Below are positions 8,904-17,940 of a stretch of DNA of 62,639 nt, one piece after another. Below the pieces are notes generated by a model. It saw nothing but the letters and a program-made list of their open reading frames with translations. It did no database searches and was not told where the DNA came from. Source of the stretch: Gammaproteobacteria bacterium (GTDB lineage: Bacteria > Pseudomonadota > Gammaproteobacteria > Pseudomonadales > Azotimanducaceae); assembly GCA_026706385.1 (NCBI GenBank), contig JAPOYV010000082.1, positions 1-62,639 of the forward strand, read 5' to 3'. The number at the start of each line of letters is the position of its first letter. The first letter of the stretch is position 1. The translations under genes were made by a program, and so were the position numbers.

Positions 8904-10061
8904 GTGCGCAGGAGCCTGAGATACGGGTGCAACCCGCACCAGGACCGGGCCGCCTTCGCGTGCGACGACGACGGTCCCGTGCGCGTGCTCGCAGGCCACC
9001 CGGGCATGATCAACATGCTCGATGCGCTCAACGCCTGGCAGCTTGTCGCCGAGCTCCGTAGCGCGCTCGACCTTCCCGCGGCGGCGTCGTTCAAGCATGT
9101 CTCGCCCGCGGGGGCCGCGGTGGCGACGCCGTTGCCGGAGGACTTGCGTACGGCCTATGAGGTCAGTAATCGCTCACTCACTCCCTTGGCCACCGCGTAT
9201 GTCCGGGCGCGCGGGGCCGACCCGAAGTGTTCCTTCGGCGACTTCGTGGCGTTGTCCGATCGCGTGGACGAGGACACCGCCGACTACCTGCGCGGTGTCG
9301 TTAGCGACGGCGTGATCGCACCGGGGTACGAGCCTCGGGCGCTCGAAGTGCTGAGCCGGAAGAAGGGCGGCAGTTTCCTGGTCGTCGAAGCCGACGCGCG
9401 GTATCGGCCGCCAGCCGAGGAGTCGAGGGAGGTCTTCGGCGTCAAGCTGACCCAGAAGCGCAACGACCGGTCGATTACGTCGCGGGATCTTGATCGGGTC
9501 GTCTGCGGCACGCTCACCGACGACGCGCGACGGGACCTGCTACTTGGTCTGATCACCATGAAGTACACGCAGTCGAATTCCATCGGCTATGCCTTGGACG
9601 GCCAGATGATCGGCATCGGCGCCGGCCAGCAGTCGCGCGTGGATTGCACCAAGCTCGCCGGCGCGAAGGCGGACATCTGGCACCTTGGCCGGCATCCGAG
9701 CGTGCTGAACTTGAGCTTTGTGCGAGGCGTGCGGCGCCAGGACCGCGTGAATTGGCGCGTGCGCTACATCGAGGGGGATATGACCCCGTCGGAGACGGCG
9801 GCGTTTGCCGCGGCGACCGGGTCGTCCGCCGCGCCGCTCAGTACCCGTGATCGGTCCGAATGGACGGCTCGGCTGGCGGGCGTCTCTTTGGTCAGCGACG
9901 GCTTCATCCCGTTCCGGGACAACGTCGACCATGCGCAGAAGCACGGCGTCGCGTTCATCGCCCAGCCGGGCGGCTCGGCCCGAGACGACGAAGTGGTCGC
10001 GGCTTGTGAGGAGTATGGCATCGCCATGGTGCACACGGGCCTACGCCTTTTCCACCACTAA
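8904..10061 (+). CDS. Stand-alone AICAR transformylase (C-terminal half of PurH only)
   Basis: 385 residues matching only the AICAR formyltransferase domain of PurH, which transfers a formyl group from 10-formyl-THF to AICAR. The catalytic Lys-His pair is K64-H65 in SFKHVSPAG; RYGCNPHQDRAAF, MKYTQSNSI and AQPGGSARDDEV are also family segments. The N-terminal IMP cyclohydrolase (MGS-like) domain found in normal fused PurH (about 520 residues) is absent, and nothing in the 22 bp to purC could encode it. Start is GTG 8904. Confidence 0.9.
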   Translation: MRRSLRYGCNPHQDRAAFACDDDGPVRVLAGHPGMINMLDALNAWQLVAELRSALDLPAAASFKHVSPAGAAVATPLPEDLRTAYEVSNRSLTPLATAYVRARGADPKCSFGDFVALSDRVDEDTADYLRGVVSDGVIAPGYEPRALEVLSRKKGGSFLVVEADARYRPPAEESREVFGVKLTQKRNDRSITSRDLDRVVCGTLTDDARRDLLLGLITMKYTQSNSIGYALDGQMIGIGAGQQSRVDCTKLAGAKADIWHLGRHPSVLNLSFVRGVRRQDRVNWRVRYIEGDMTPSETAAFAAATGSSAAPLSTRDRSEWTARLAGVSLVSDGFIPFRDNVDHAQKHGVAFIAQPGGSARDDEVVAACEEYGIAMVHTGLRLFHH

Positions 10062-10071
10062 ACCGTCGCGC

Positions 10072-10392
10072 GTGGACTGGCAGCGCTACAAGGCCCTGTG
10101 CGACCGTCCGGACGTGATGTCGCGCTGGGTGCTCGCCGAGACCGCATGCCTCGTGCCGGCGGCATTGCGACCGCCGCTCTGTGCCGCCATGGCGCAGACG
10201 CCGCTGCCTAAGCCGCCCGACCACAAGGGCGGCGACCAGACGGACATGTTCGAGGTGGTCTTGCACGAATTCGTCGACGGGATCCTGGCCGCCGTGGAGG
10301 CGGCCGAGGCGCGTGGCCAGACGACGACCCAAGGGCGCACCCTCGGGGGCTTCGTGGCCGCGTGGCGCGAGCTCAAGGAACGCGGTGTTTAG
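10072..10392 (+). CDS. Hypothetical protein, 106 aa, overlapping a biotin carboxylase-like gene
   Basis: I do not recognise this protein. It begins VDWQRYKALCDRPDVMSRWV, has a Pro-rich middle (TPLPKPPDHKGGDQTDMFEV) and a helical C-terminal half. No signal peptide or membrane segment. The GTG at 10072 is 10 bp after the transformylase stop, and its own TAG (10390-10392) overlaps the next gene's GTG (10385) by eight bases, so translation is probably coupled to the biotin carboxylase-like gene. A helper role for that enzyme is inference. Confidence 0.65.
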   Translation: MDWQRYKALCDRPDVMSRWVLAETACLVPAALRPPLCAAMAQTPLPKPPDHKGGDQTDMFEVVLHEFVDGILAAVEAAEARGQTTTQGRTLGGFVAAWRELKERGV

Positions 10393-11710
10393 CCGCGTCT
10401 TCGTGGCGAACCGCGCGACCGTCGCACGGCGCGTGGTCCGTGCATGCAATGATCTGGGCCTCGAAAGCGTCGCCGGCTATGCGGACATAGACGCCTCGTC
10501 GCCACACCTGGCGGAGGCCACCGGCACGGCGCGCCTACCTGGCTACACGGCCGCGGCCACCTACTTGAACGCCGACAGGGTGATCGCCGCGGCGAAGGCG
10601 AGCGGCGCCGACGCCCTGCATCCGGGATACGGGTTCCTAGCCGAGGACGCGGACTTCGCCCGGGCCGTTGCGTCCGCCGGCATGTGCTTCATCGGACCGG
10701 GTCCGCAGTGGATTGAAGGCCTGGGTGAAAAGACAAGGGCGCGCGCGACGATGGCGGCCGCGGGTTTCCCCGTCCGCGAAGGCAGCGACGTCTTGACGGA
10801 CTCAGACGCCGCCTTGGCGGCCGCGCGCCGCATCGGCTACCCCGTGCTGCTGAAGCCGGCCGCTGGCGGGGGCGGTATCGGCATGCTGAAGGCGGATGAC
10901 GAGGCGGGTTTGTCATCCGCGTTTGCCACGGGTCGGGCTTTGGCCGCGAGCGCATTCGGGGATGGGGCGGTGTACCTGGAGAAGTGGCTCGCCGAGCCGC
11001 GCCACATCGAGTTCCAGATCATCGGCGACGGTGAGAGCACGGTCGGCGTCTTCGAACGCGAGTGTTCCGTGCAGAGGCGCCATCAGAAGGTTATCGAGGA
11101 AGCGCCGGCGCCGCTGGCCGATCGGGACCGCTTGGCGGGTGTCGAAGCGGCGGCCGTGGCGGCGCTCGCCGGCTACGACAGCCTCGGCACCGTCGAAACC
11201 TTGTACGCCGACGGGGACTTCGGATTTCTCGAGGTCAACACACGCCTGCAGGTGGAGCACGGGGTCACGGAAGAGGTCACCGGCATCGATCTGGTGGCGG
11301 CGCAGATCCGCATCGCGGCGGGCAACGCCCTAGCCGACATCCTGCCCGAGTCGATCGAGGCTCGAGGCCATGCGGTCGAAGCGCGCATCTACGCCGAGGA
11401 CTCCGAGCGCATGCTGCCGTCCACCGGCCGGCTTGCCGTCTTCCGGCCGCCGACGCTGACCGGTGTCCGCGTCGACACCGGCTACGCGGAGGGTCAATGG
11501 GTCACGCCGTATTTCGATCCGCTGCTCGGCAAGGTGATCGGCACGGGCGCCACGCGCGAGCAGGCGATCGGTCGGGCGCTCGTCGGCGTCAAGGCGTTCG
11601 AGATTCGCGGCGTGGCCACGAATCGGGCGTTGCTCGAAACGACGCTCGGCGGCGAGGCCTTCATTGCGGGTCGGCTTCATACCGGCATGTTGGCGCGTCA
11701 GTTTTCTTGA
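10385..11710 (+). CDS. Biotin carboxylase-like ATP-grasp protein (AccC family)
   Basis: 441 residues, the length of biotin carboxylase subunits, which carboxylate biotin on a carrier using ATP and bicarbonate. Visible: the N-terminal VFVANR segment, ADALHPGYGFLAED, the glycine-rich ATP loop LLKPAAGGGGIGM, ECSVQRRHQKVIEEAP, and E283-x-N-T-R-L-Q-V-E-H292 with the catalytic residues. No biotin carrier or carboxyltransferase gene is in the window, unlike canonical accB-accC. Its TGA stop is the first three bases of repeat copy A. Other ATP-grasp carboxylases (for example urea or acyl-CoA carboxylase subunits) remain possible. Confidence 0.87.
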   Translation: MFSRVFVANRATVARRVVRACNDLGLESVAGYADIDASSPHLAEATGTARLPGYTAAATYLNADRVIAAAKASGADALHPGYGFLAEDADFARAVASAGMCFIGPGPQWIEGLGEKTRARATMAAAGFPVREGSDVLTDSDAALAAARRIGYPVLLKPAAGGGGIGMLKADDEAGLSSAFATGRALAASAFGDGAVYLEKWLAEPRHIEFQIIGDGESTVGVFERECSVQRRHQKVIEEAPAPLADRDRLAGVEAAAVAALAGYDSLGTVETLYADGDFGFLEVNTRLQVEHGVTEEVTGIDLVAAQIRIAAGNALADILPESIEARGHAVEARIYAEDSERMLPSTGRLAVFRPPTLTGVRVDTGYAEGQWVTPYFDPLLGKVIGTGATREQAIGRALVGVKAFEIRGVATNRALLETTLGGEAFIAGRLHTGMLARQFS

Positions 11711-11836
11711 CCGCGGTTAGCGCTCGCAGTGAGGCTGCATTTCCTCTCTTGCGAGGGGCAAGCCCCTCGCGGTCCCCGGCTGAGGGCTCTGGCCGTTGGG
11801 CGTCCATGCCTTTCGCTTAGGCGTCGTGGCGCTAGG
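11708..11836 (+). repeat. Interspersed intergenic repeat, copy A (with an inserted hairpin)
   Basis: TGACCGCGGTT at 11708-11718, where the TGA is the stop of the upstream gene, then 69 bp, then the conserved 49-mer at 11788-11836 (TCTGGCCGTTGGGCGTCC at its start, GCGCTAGG at its end). The 49-mer matches copy B at about 38 of 49. The spacer is 43-44 bp longer than in copies B and C and contains a perfect hairpin, GCGAGGGG-CAAG-CCCCTCGC at 11751-11770. Confidence 0.75.
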
Positions 11837-11852
11837 GGCATACAATGCGGCC

Positions 11853-12380
11853 ATGACCGCCGTGCTCAAGCTCCTTTTCGGCATCTGCCTGTTGCGCAAC
11901 GGGCCGGAATCCGTGCCCACGCAGGCGTGGTTCCTTGTCGCGCTGGTCGCCGCGAACCTGGCATTGGCCGTGTTTGTCCTTGGCGCTGTCCCGCCCGGAC
12001 TGTCGGCAGGTCTCGCGCTCAACGTCGCGCTGATCGGGGTCACGACCACGGCGGCGCTGACCTGGTTCGCGCTCTATGTGCGCAACCTCGAACCGCGTTT
12101 CCCTGCGACCTTGGGCGCGACGTTGGGAACGCAACTGATCATTGCCGCAGCCATGTGGGTCGGCATCTACATCGTCGGGCCGGAACGGGTGGGTGGCGCA
12201 GCGGTCGCATTCCTGATCTGGGCCGTCGTCGTGGCCGGGTTCATCCTGCACCGGGCACTCGGATGCAAACTCATGGTGGGCATCTTGGTGGCGCTCGGCA
12301 TTCGTGCCGTCGGGGAAATCATCACCGTCGCCGCATTGGGGGCCGCAATCACCGCGGCCGTTGGCGTGCGGGTGGGGTGA
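11853..12380 (+). CDS. Integral membrane protein of unknown function
   Basis: 175 residues with about five hydrophobic segments (for example FLVALVAANLALAVFVLGAV, LIIAAAMWVGIYIVG, AAVAFLIWAVVVAGFIL) and no large soluble domain. I do not recognise the family. The ATG at 11853 follows TACAAT at 11842-11847, which could be a -10 only if the message were nearly leaderless. The stop overlaps the mpl GTG start by three bases, so the two are likely co-translated. Confidence 0.7.
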   Translation: MTAVLKLLFGICLLRNGPESVPTQAWFLVALVAANLALAVFVLGAVPPGLSAGLALNVALIGVTTTAALTWFALYVRNLEPRFPATLGATLGTQLIIAAAMWVGIYIVGPERVGGAAVAFLIWAVVVAGFILHRALGCKLMVGILVALGIRAVGEIITVAALGAAITAAVGVRVG

Positions 12381-13795
12381 CCACGAAGCACGTCTACTTC
12401 CTGGGCATCGGCGGTACGCTGATGGGCAGCTTGGCGTTGCTCGCCAAGGAACTCGGCTGGCGCGTCAGCGGTTTCGACCGCAAGCTCTACCCGCCGATGA
12501 GCGATCAACTCGCCGACGCGGGCATCGAAGTCCACGAAGGCTTCACCCCGGACCAGCTTCGGCCTGAACCGGACCTGGTCGTCATCGGCAATGCGCAGTT
12601 GCCCCGCGGTCACGATGCCGTGGAGTACGTCCTGGATCGCGGCTTGCCTTACACGTCCGGCGCCGAGTGGCTGGGGGACACGGTGCTCCCCGGTCGCTGG
12701 ACCATCGCAGCGGCGGGCACGCACGGCAAGACCACGACGGCGAGCATGGTCGCGCACATCCTCGACCGTGCGGGGCTGGAACCGGGATTCCTCATCGGCG
12801 GGGTCCCGGGCAATTTCCGCTTCTCGTCGCGCCTAGGGCGAGGCGTGCACTTCGTCGTGGAAGCGGACGAGTACGACACGTCCTACTTCGACCGGCGCTC
12901 GAAGTTCGTCCACTACCGGCCGAAGACGCTGATCGTCAACAACCTGGAGCTCGACCATGCCGACATCTTCGACGACGTGGCGCAGATCCAGGCGCAGTTT
13001 CACCAACTCGTGAGAACGGTCCCGTCGGTTGGCTTGATCGTGGCGCCGGCGCGGGACCGCAACGTGGACGACATGCTCAACAGGGGCTGCTGGACGCCGG
13101 TCTCACGGTTCCGCGTCGATCGGTCTGAGGCCGAGGGCACGGATTCGAGCGATGCGTCGGGCGATCTTTGGCAGGCGGTGGACGTGACACCCGACGGCAG
13201 CGCGTTCACGGTCACCCTGAACGGGCAGTTCGCCGGCACGGTGCGCTGGCCGTTGATGGGCGATCACAATGTCGCCAACGCACTCGCCGCGATGGTTGCG
13301 GCCCGTCATGCCGGTGTCCCGCCGGAAGAGTCGGCAACGGCACTCGGCACATTCGAGGCGCCTAAGCGGCGCATGGAAGTCATCGCCGATGGGCCGCAGT
13401 ACAGGATCTACGACGATTTCGCCCATCACCCCACGGCGATCCGCGCGACGTTGCAGGGGCTGCGCGCGCGTGTCGGCAATGATCGGATCGTGGCGGTCGT
13501 CGAACCCGGCACGCACACCATGTCGCTCGGTACGTTGCGCGCCGACCTCGCGACCTGCTGCGCCCCGGCCGACGAAGCGATCTGGTTCCAGGGCAAGAAC
13601 ATTGGCTGGGACGTCCGCGACGTCACGCGCCGGAGCCCGGTGCCGGCGGTTGTCGCGCACGACGTCGACCGACTGGCCGAGCGATTGGCCTCGGTGGCGA
13701 CGTCGCAGTCGCCCGGGGCGGGCAAGTGCCATATCGTGTTGATGAGCAACGGCGCTTTTGGCGGAATCTACAGCAGGCTCAAAGGCCGGTTGTGA
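12377..13795 (+). CDS. mpl: UDP-MurNAc:L-Ala-gamma-D-Glu-meso-DAP ligase
   Basis: 472 residues; a Mur-ligase paralogue that reattaches recycled murein tripeptide to UDP-MurNAc. Motifs: YFLGIGGTLMGSLALLAKEL (N-terminal Rossmann loop, where Mpl has GTLMG rather than the GSGMS of MurC), AAGTHGKTTTASM with the P-loop lysine K118, EADEYDTSYFDRRSKFVHY (an Mpl hallmark), NNLELDHADIF, and DDFAHHPTAI. The start is GTG 12377, overlapping the previous stop. Mpl is typical of gamma- and betaproteobacteria. Confidence 0.93.
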   Translation: MTTKHVYFLGIGGTLMGSLALLAKELGWRVSGFDRKLYPPMSDQLADAGIEVHEGFTPDQLRPEPDLVVIGNAQLPRGHDAVEYVLDRGLPYTSGAEWLGDTVLPGRWTIAAAGTHGKTTTASMVAHILDRAGLEPGFLIGGVPGNFRFSSRLGRGVHFVVEADEYDTSYFDRRSKFVHYRPKTLIVNNLELDHADIFDDVAQIQAQFHQLVRTVPSVGLIVAPARDRNVDDMLNRGCWTPVSRFRVDRSEAEGTDSSDASGDLWQAVDVTPDGSAFTVTLNGQFAGTVRWPLMGDHNVANALAAMVAARHAGVPPEESATALGTFEAPKRRMEVIADGPQYRIYDDFAHHPTAIRATLQGLRARVGNDRIVAVVEPGTHTMSLGTLRADLATCCAPADEAIWFQGKNIGWDVRDVTRRSPVPAVVAHDVDRLAERLASVATSQSPGAGKCHIVLMSNGAFGGIYSRLKGRL

Positions 13796-13953
13796 GCCGC
13801 CCCGAACCAAGCCCATGCGTGGACGCCATTTCCTGTCCACGGGTCCCGGATCCCCGTATCACGATCTCATCACAGAAGCAGATCACCATTGCTCATATAC
13901 CTGATCATCGGAAGCTGGTAGCTGCATGCTGACCACTATCGACATCGACAACC

Positions 13954-14463
13954 TTAAGCCTTGGTGCTCAGCTGGCCCAGGAAATCCAGCTTGCCAACTG
14001 GCACACCCTTTGTTCGTAAGATGTCGTAGGCCGTGGTGGCATGAAAGTAGAAACTGGGTAGCGAGAACGACATCAGAAAGCCTTCAGCGGTAAAGGTCCA
14101 CCAGGGCGTGAGTACTTCCTTGCCTGCCCATCGACTCACCACCTCGGCGGTGAGTTGCCGCAAACCCGATCGCGCCTCGGCCACAAGATCCTGCAGTGCC
14201 TGGTAGTCAAGATCCTCCGGCGCTGGCGGCGGCGAATACTCCCCTGCCCGCACGCCGTTGATCGCACCGAGGGAGTGACTTGCAACCTGGATCACCTGAA
14301 AGCGAAACGGCAGCATATCCGGATAGAGGCGAGTCTCGACGATCTCGTTCAGGTCCAAGTCGTTTTCCTCGCAATGAGATCGACCCTTGTCGAGGTAACC
14401 CGATACGGCGCCGAGGGTCTGCAGAAAACGACCGACGCTGGCTTCATATAGTGAAACAGACAA
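13954..14463 (-). CDS. DUF1993-family protein
   Basis: 169 residues, the usual length for the family. It opens LSVSLYEASVGRFLQTLGAVSGYLDK and contains ETRLYPDMLPFRFQVIQVASH, the hallmark of DUF1993, all-helical proteins distantly related to DinB-like folds and of unknown function. There is no ATG in a suitable place. I use the TTG at 14463 because AAAGGAG ends seven bases upstream and the family sequence begins exactly there. It lies 41 bp downstream of the acyl-CoA dehydrogenase gene on the same strand. Confidence 0.8.
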   Translation of the reverse strand: MSVSLYEASVGRFLQTLGAVSGYLDKGRSHCEENDLDLNEIVETRLYPDMLPFRFQVIQVASHSLGAINGVRAGEYSPPPAPEDLDYQALQDLVAEARSGLRQLTAEVVSRWAGKEVLTPWWTFTAEGFLMSFSLPSFYFHATTAYDILRTKGVPVGKLDFLGQLSTKA

Positions 14464-14504
14464 ATCTGAACTCCTTTTTCCGGGGCGGCGACAGTCTAGC
14501 TGAG

Positions 14505-16235
14505 CTAGAACTCCGACTCGGCCAACGCCATCACAGGATCGGCGCCGTTGACGATGTTCTGCGCCAGCGCTTGGGTTTTCGGTAGCAGCTTGGCGTAGAA
14601 GAATCGGGCCACGGCCAGTTTCGACGCCTCGTGATCGCCACTCGGTGCGGCACCTGCCATCTTCGCCCAGAGCCACGCGTAGATACCTAAGCCCGTCAGC
14701 TCGAGGAAGTCCGTGGAACTGGCGCCCGGCAGGTCCGGGTTCTTTCCTGCGCTGGCAAGCAGGTACCGCGCAACGCGCTCAATCGTGTCCAACGCGTTGC
14801 GCAAGGGCTCCTGGAACTCGTCTGGTCCGTCATCCGCCCGACACCGGTCGAGGAATAGCTTGAGCGTCTGCGCGCCGTCGCGCAGGACCTTGCGGCCCGC
14901 GAAATCCAACGCTTGGATGCCGTTGGCACCCTCGTAGATCTGCGTGATGCGCACGTCGCGCACGATCTGCTCCACGCCGTGGTCGACGATGTAGCCATGG
15001 CCGCCGAACACCTGCTGCGCCAGCAAGGCACACTCGGTAGCGCGGTCGGTCAGGAACGCCTTCACCACCGGCGTCAGCAGGTCCACGAACCGCTGTGCGG
15101 TTTCGCGGTCGGCTGGCTCCGCGGCAGATTCCGCCTCGTCCAGCAGCAGTCCCACCAGGGCGGCGAAGGCTCGACCGCCCTCCGCGAAGGCGCGCTGCGT
15201 CAGCAGCATGCGCCTCACGTCGGGATGTACGAGGATGGAGTCCGCCGCCGCAGCGGGGTTGCTGGGGCCGGTGGGTGCCCGCCCCTGCAGGCGTTCGCGC
15301 GCATAGGTCGCGGCGTTCTGGTAGGCGAGGTCCGCCAAGCCTAAGCCTTGGATGCCGACCGAAACCCGGGCGTGGTTCATCATCGTGAACATGCAACGCA
15401 AGCCTTTGTGCGGCTCGCCGACCAGATAGCCCGTGGCGCCGTCGTAGTTGATCACCGACGTCGCGCTGCCGCGGATGCCCATCTTGTGCTCGATGGAACC
15501 GCTCGAGAACCGGTTGCGGTCACCGTTGGGCAGGAACTTCGGCACGATGAACAGGGAGATGCCGCCGGTGCCGGCCGGCGCATCCGGCAGCTTGGCGAGC
15601 ACCAGGTGCACGATGTTCTCGGCGAGGTCGTGTTCGCCACTGGTGATGAAAACCTTGGTGCCGGTGAGCGCGTAGTGCTCCCCATCGGGTACGGCGCGTG
15701 TGCGCATCAGCCCGAGGTCGGTACCCGCATGCGCTTCGGTCAAGGCCATGGCGCCGGTCCACTTGCCGGCGTAGAGCGATGGCAGGTAGCGCGCCTTGGC
15801 GTCGGGGTCGGCATGGGCGTTGATGCAAGTCGCTGCACCGGTGGTCAGCGCGCCGTAGAGGTACAGGTTGCTGTTGGCCGCCCAGAACATCTCCTCCACA
15901 AGTCCGGTCAGCGCCTTGGGCAAGCCTTGGCCGCCGAATCTGGGGTTGCCGGAGACGCCGAACCAGCCGCCTTCGGCGAGCGCGCGGAACGCGTCCTTGA
16001 AGCCGCTCGGTGCGCGTACCGCGCCATCGTGCCAATGTGCCCCTTCGGCATCGGCGCTTTGGTACAGCGGTGCCATGGCCTCGCTCGCAAGCTTGCCGGC
16101 TTCGCGAAGCACAGCCAGCGCGAGGGACCGGTCGACGTTGCCGAAGGCCGGCATTCGCGCCCACTCGGCCTCGACGTCGAAGACGTCGAACAGGATGAAC
16201 GCCATGTCGTCGACTGGGGGCGAATAGCGCAGCAT
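14505..16235 (-). CDS. Long acyl-CoA dehydrogenase (DmdC-like architecture)
   Basis: 576 residues, about 200 longer than a classical acyl-CoA dehydrogenase because of a C-terminal extension. N-terminal YSPPVDDMAFIL, the FAD segment ALTEAHAGTDLG, IEHKMGIRGSATSVI, and QIYEGANGIQALDFAGRK with the probable catalytic glutamate. This length class includes 3-methylmercaptopropionyl-CoA dehydrogenase (DmdC of DMSP demethylation) and other uncharacterised enzymes; sequence alone does not separate them. No other dmd gene is in the window. Confidence 0.88.
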   Translation of the reverse strand: MLRYSPPVDDMAFILFDVFDVEAEWARMPAFGNVDRSLALAVLREAGKLASEAMAPLYQSADAEGAHWHDGAVRAPSGFKDAFRALAEGGWFGVSGNPRFGGQGLPKALTGLVEEMFWAANSNLYLYGALTTGAATCINAHADPDAKARYLPSLYAGKWTGAMALTEAHAGTDLGLMRTRAVPDGEHYALTGTKVFITSGEHDLAENIVHLVLAKLPDAPAGTGGISLFIVPKFLPNGDRNRFSSGSIEHKMGIRGSATSVINYDGATGYLVGEPHKGLRCMFTMMNHARVSVGIQGLGLADLAYQNAATYARERLQGRAPTGPSNPAAAADSILVHPDVRRMLLTQRAFAEGGRAFAALVGLLLDEAESAAEPADRETAQRFVDLLTPVVKAFLTDRATECALLAQQVFGGHGYIVDHGVEQIVRDVRITQIYEGANGIQALDFAGRKVLRDGAQTLKLFLDRCRADDGPDEFQEPLRNALDTIERVARYLLASAGKNPDLPGASSTDFLELTGLGIYAWLWAKMAGAAPSGDHEASKLAVARFFYAKLLPKTQALAQNIVNGADPVMALAESEF

Positions 16236-16329
16236 GGCTTGCTCGGGCTTTGTGACCCGTCGAAGTCTGGCCAATTGCGCCACCCCCGGCAAGCGCGCCC
16301 CCTTGAGCCGGCGCGGTTATGATTCGTGC

Positions 16330-17490
16330 ATGTCTCGATTGCGACCTTCGGTGCTTTTCGGGTTGGTGGCGAGCATGGCGTGCGGTGTCATGCTCGGCAC
16401 GTTGGCTTTCTGGAAACTCACCGACTACATGGACAAGGTTCGCGACGAGTTCATGCTGCTCTCGGTGGTGCGCGAAATCCGGGACGCCTACATCGACGAA
16501 GTTCCGCGCTCGGTCCTGGTCGACAACGCGATCCGCGGCGTCGTCGCCGGATTGGACAACCACTCGAGCTACCTCGACGAAGACGCGCTGGCGCTGATGG
16601 AGGAGGACACGCTCGGGCATTTCGGCGGCATCGGCGTGGAACTTGAACTGGTGGACGGCTACTTCACGATCGTGAGCCCCTATGACGGGGGCCCGGCTGC
16701 GCGGGCGGGGATCCGCGCCGGAGACCGGTTGGTCGAAGTGGACCACGAGTCCTTGCGTGGACGTTCTTTGACGGAAACCATCAACGGCCTGCGCGGCGAA
16801 CCGGGCACCGCAGTACACGTCCGAGTCCGCCGGAGGGCCGCCACGTCCCTGGACTTCGACCTCAAGCGTGACACCATCACCGTGCCCAGCGTGCACGGTC
16901 GTGCCCTTGGCGGCGGGATCGGCTACGTGCGCGTGTCGCAGTTCAACGACACCACGGGCGACGATCTGGCCGTCGTCGTCGCGGGTCTACGCGCTGGCGA
17001 CGGCCTGACCGGCTTGATCCTTGACCTGCGCAACAACCCGGGCGGATTGCTGAACGCGGCTGTGGACGTTGCCGATGCGTTCTTAGGCCGCGGCGTCATC
17101 GTGTCCACCACGGGTCGGCAACCGGTTAGCGAACGCCGTTACGACGCCAACCCCGGCGATCTGCTCGAAGGCGCGCCGATGGCGGTGCTCATCAACGGCG
17201 GATCCGCGTCGGCGTCGGAGATCGTGGCGGCGGCCCTCAAGGACCACGACCGCGCTACCGTGCTCGGCACCAAGAGCTACGGCAAGGGTTCCGTGCAGTC
17301 GGTGATGTACTTCCGGGACACGCGCGCGATCAAGCTCACCACTGCACGCTATCTCACCCCGGATGGGCATTCGCTGCAGGCCGAGGGCGTCGCGCCGGAT
17401 GTCGCCGTGACGCCGCGGGACGACGAAGCTTCGGGCGCCTACGACGAACGTCTGCTTGCGGCGGCGACCACCGCCGTGATGGGCGGCTGA
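16330..17490 (+). CDS. S41 carboxy-terminal processing protease (CtpA type)
   Basis: 386 residues. An N-terminal hydrophobic segment (VLFGLVASMACGVMLGTLAFW) serves as signal or anchor, so the enzyme acts in the periplasm. A PDZ domain follows (about 95-180: HFGGIGVELEL, SPYDGGPAARAGIRAGDRL). The catalytic core has LILDLRNNPGGLL, the serine S294 in GGSASASEI and the lysine K319 in SYGKGSVQ, spaced 25 residues as in E. coli Tsp. The ATG at 16330 immediately precedes the signal sequence. A small secreted protein is encoded downstream. Confidence 0.92.
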   Translation: MSRLRPSVLFGLVASMACGVMLGTLAFWKLTDYMDKVRDEFMLLSVVREIRDAYIDEVPRSVLVDNAIRGVVAGLDNHSSYLDEDALALMEEDTLGHFGGIGVELELVDGYFTIVSPYDGGPAARAGIRAGDRLVEVDHESLRGRSLTETINGLRGEPGTAVHVRVRRRAATSLDFDLKRDTITVPSVHGRALGGGIGYVRVSQFNDTTGDDLAVVVAGLRAGDGLTGLILDLRNNPGGLLNAAVDVADAFLGRGVIVSTTGRQPVSERRYDANPGDLLEGAPMAVLINGGSASASEIVAAALKDHDRATVLGTKSYGKGSVQSVMYFRDTRAIKLTTARYLTPDGHSLQAEGVAPDVAVTPRDDEASGAYDERLLAAATTAVMGG

Positions 17491-17623
17491 CGAGGCTGGT
17501 CGCGACGCCGAAGGGCGAATCTCCCTTTGTTGTGTAGGACATCGGCCCGGCGGCACCAAAGCGCGGCCCGCGACGCCTATCGTCTCCCTTGCCGTTTCAT
17601 CGGACCACAAGAGGAGACTTAAG

Positions 17624-17878
17624 ATGAAGAGACGACTACTGGCTGCGGGCATCGCCGCTGCCGTCATGGGTGTTGCATTGGCTCCGCAGGCTGAAATCGC
17701 GCCGCCGGGTGCCTCGGTGGCGCTGTTTCTGGCGGGCGGGCCTGTCTGCGCTTTCGCGACACCGCCTGCGGATGAGCGCATCCCGGATCGCTGCGACTTT
17801 CTCCTGCCGCCGGGCACGGTGTTGCCGATACCGTTCCAGCAGGGCGCATCAGCATTCGCGACGGCTTCGGCCTTGTAA
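17624..17878 (+). CDS. Small secreted protein of unknown function, 84 aa
   Basis: 84 residues. The N-terminus MKRRLLAAGIAAAVMGVALA looks like a Sec signal peptide. The mature part is short, with two cysteines (GPVCAFATP and PDRCDFLLP) about 20 residues apart that could form a disulfide, and ends in SAFATASAL. A strong GAGGAGA site lies eight bases before the ATG, which supports expression. I recognise no family. It is convergent with hisA. Confidence 0.6.
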   Translation: MKRRLLAAGIAAAVMGVALAPQAEIAPPGASVALFLAGGPVCAFATPPADERIPDRCDFLLPPGTVLPIPFQQGASAFATASAL

Positions 17879-17940
17879 CGCCAGCGTGGCGTCCGGGTCC
17901 CTTTCGATGAGGCGGCCCGGACGCGACTCGCCTCGATCAG

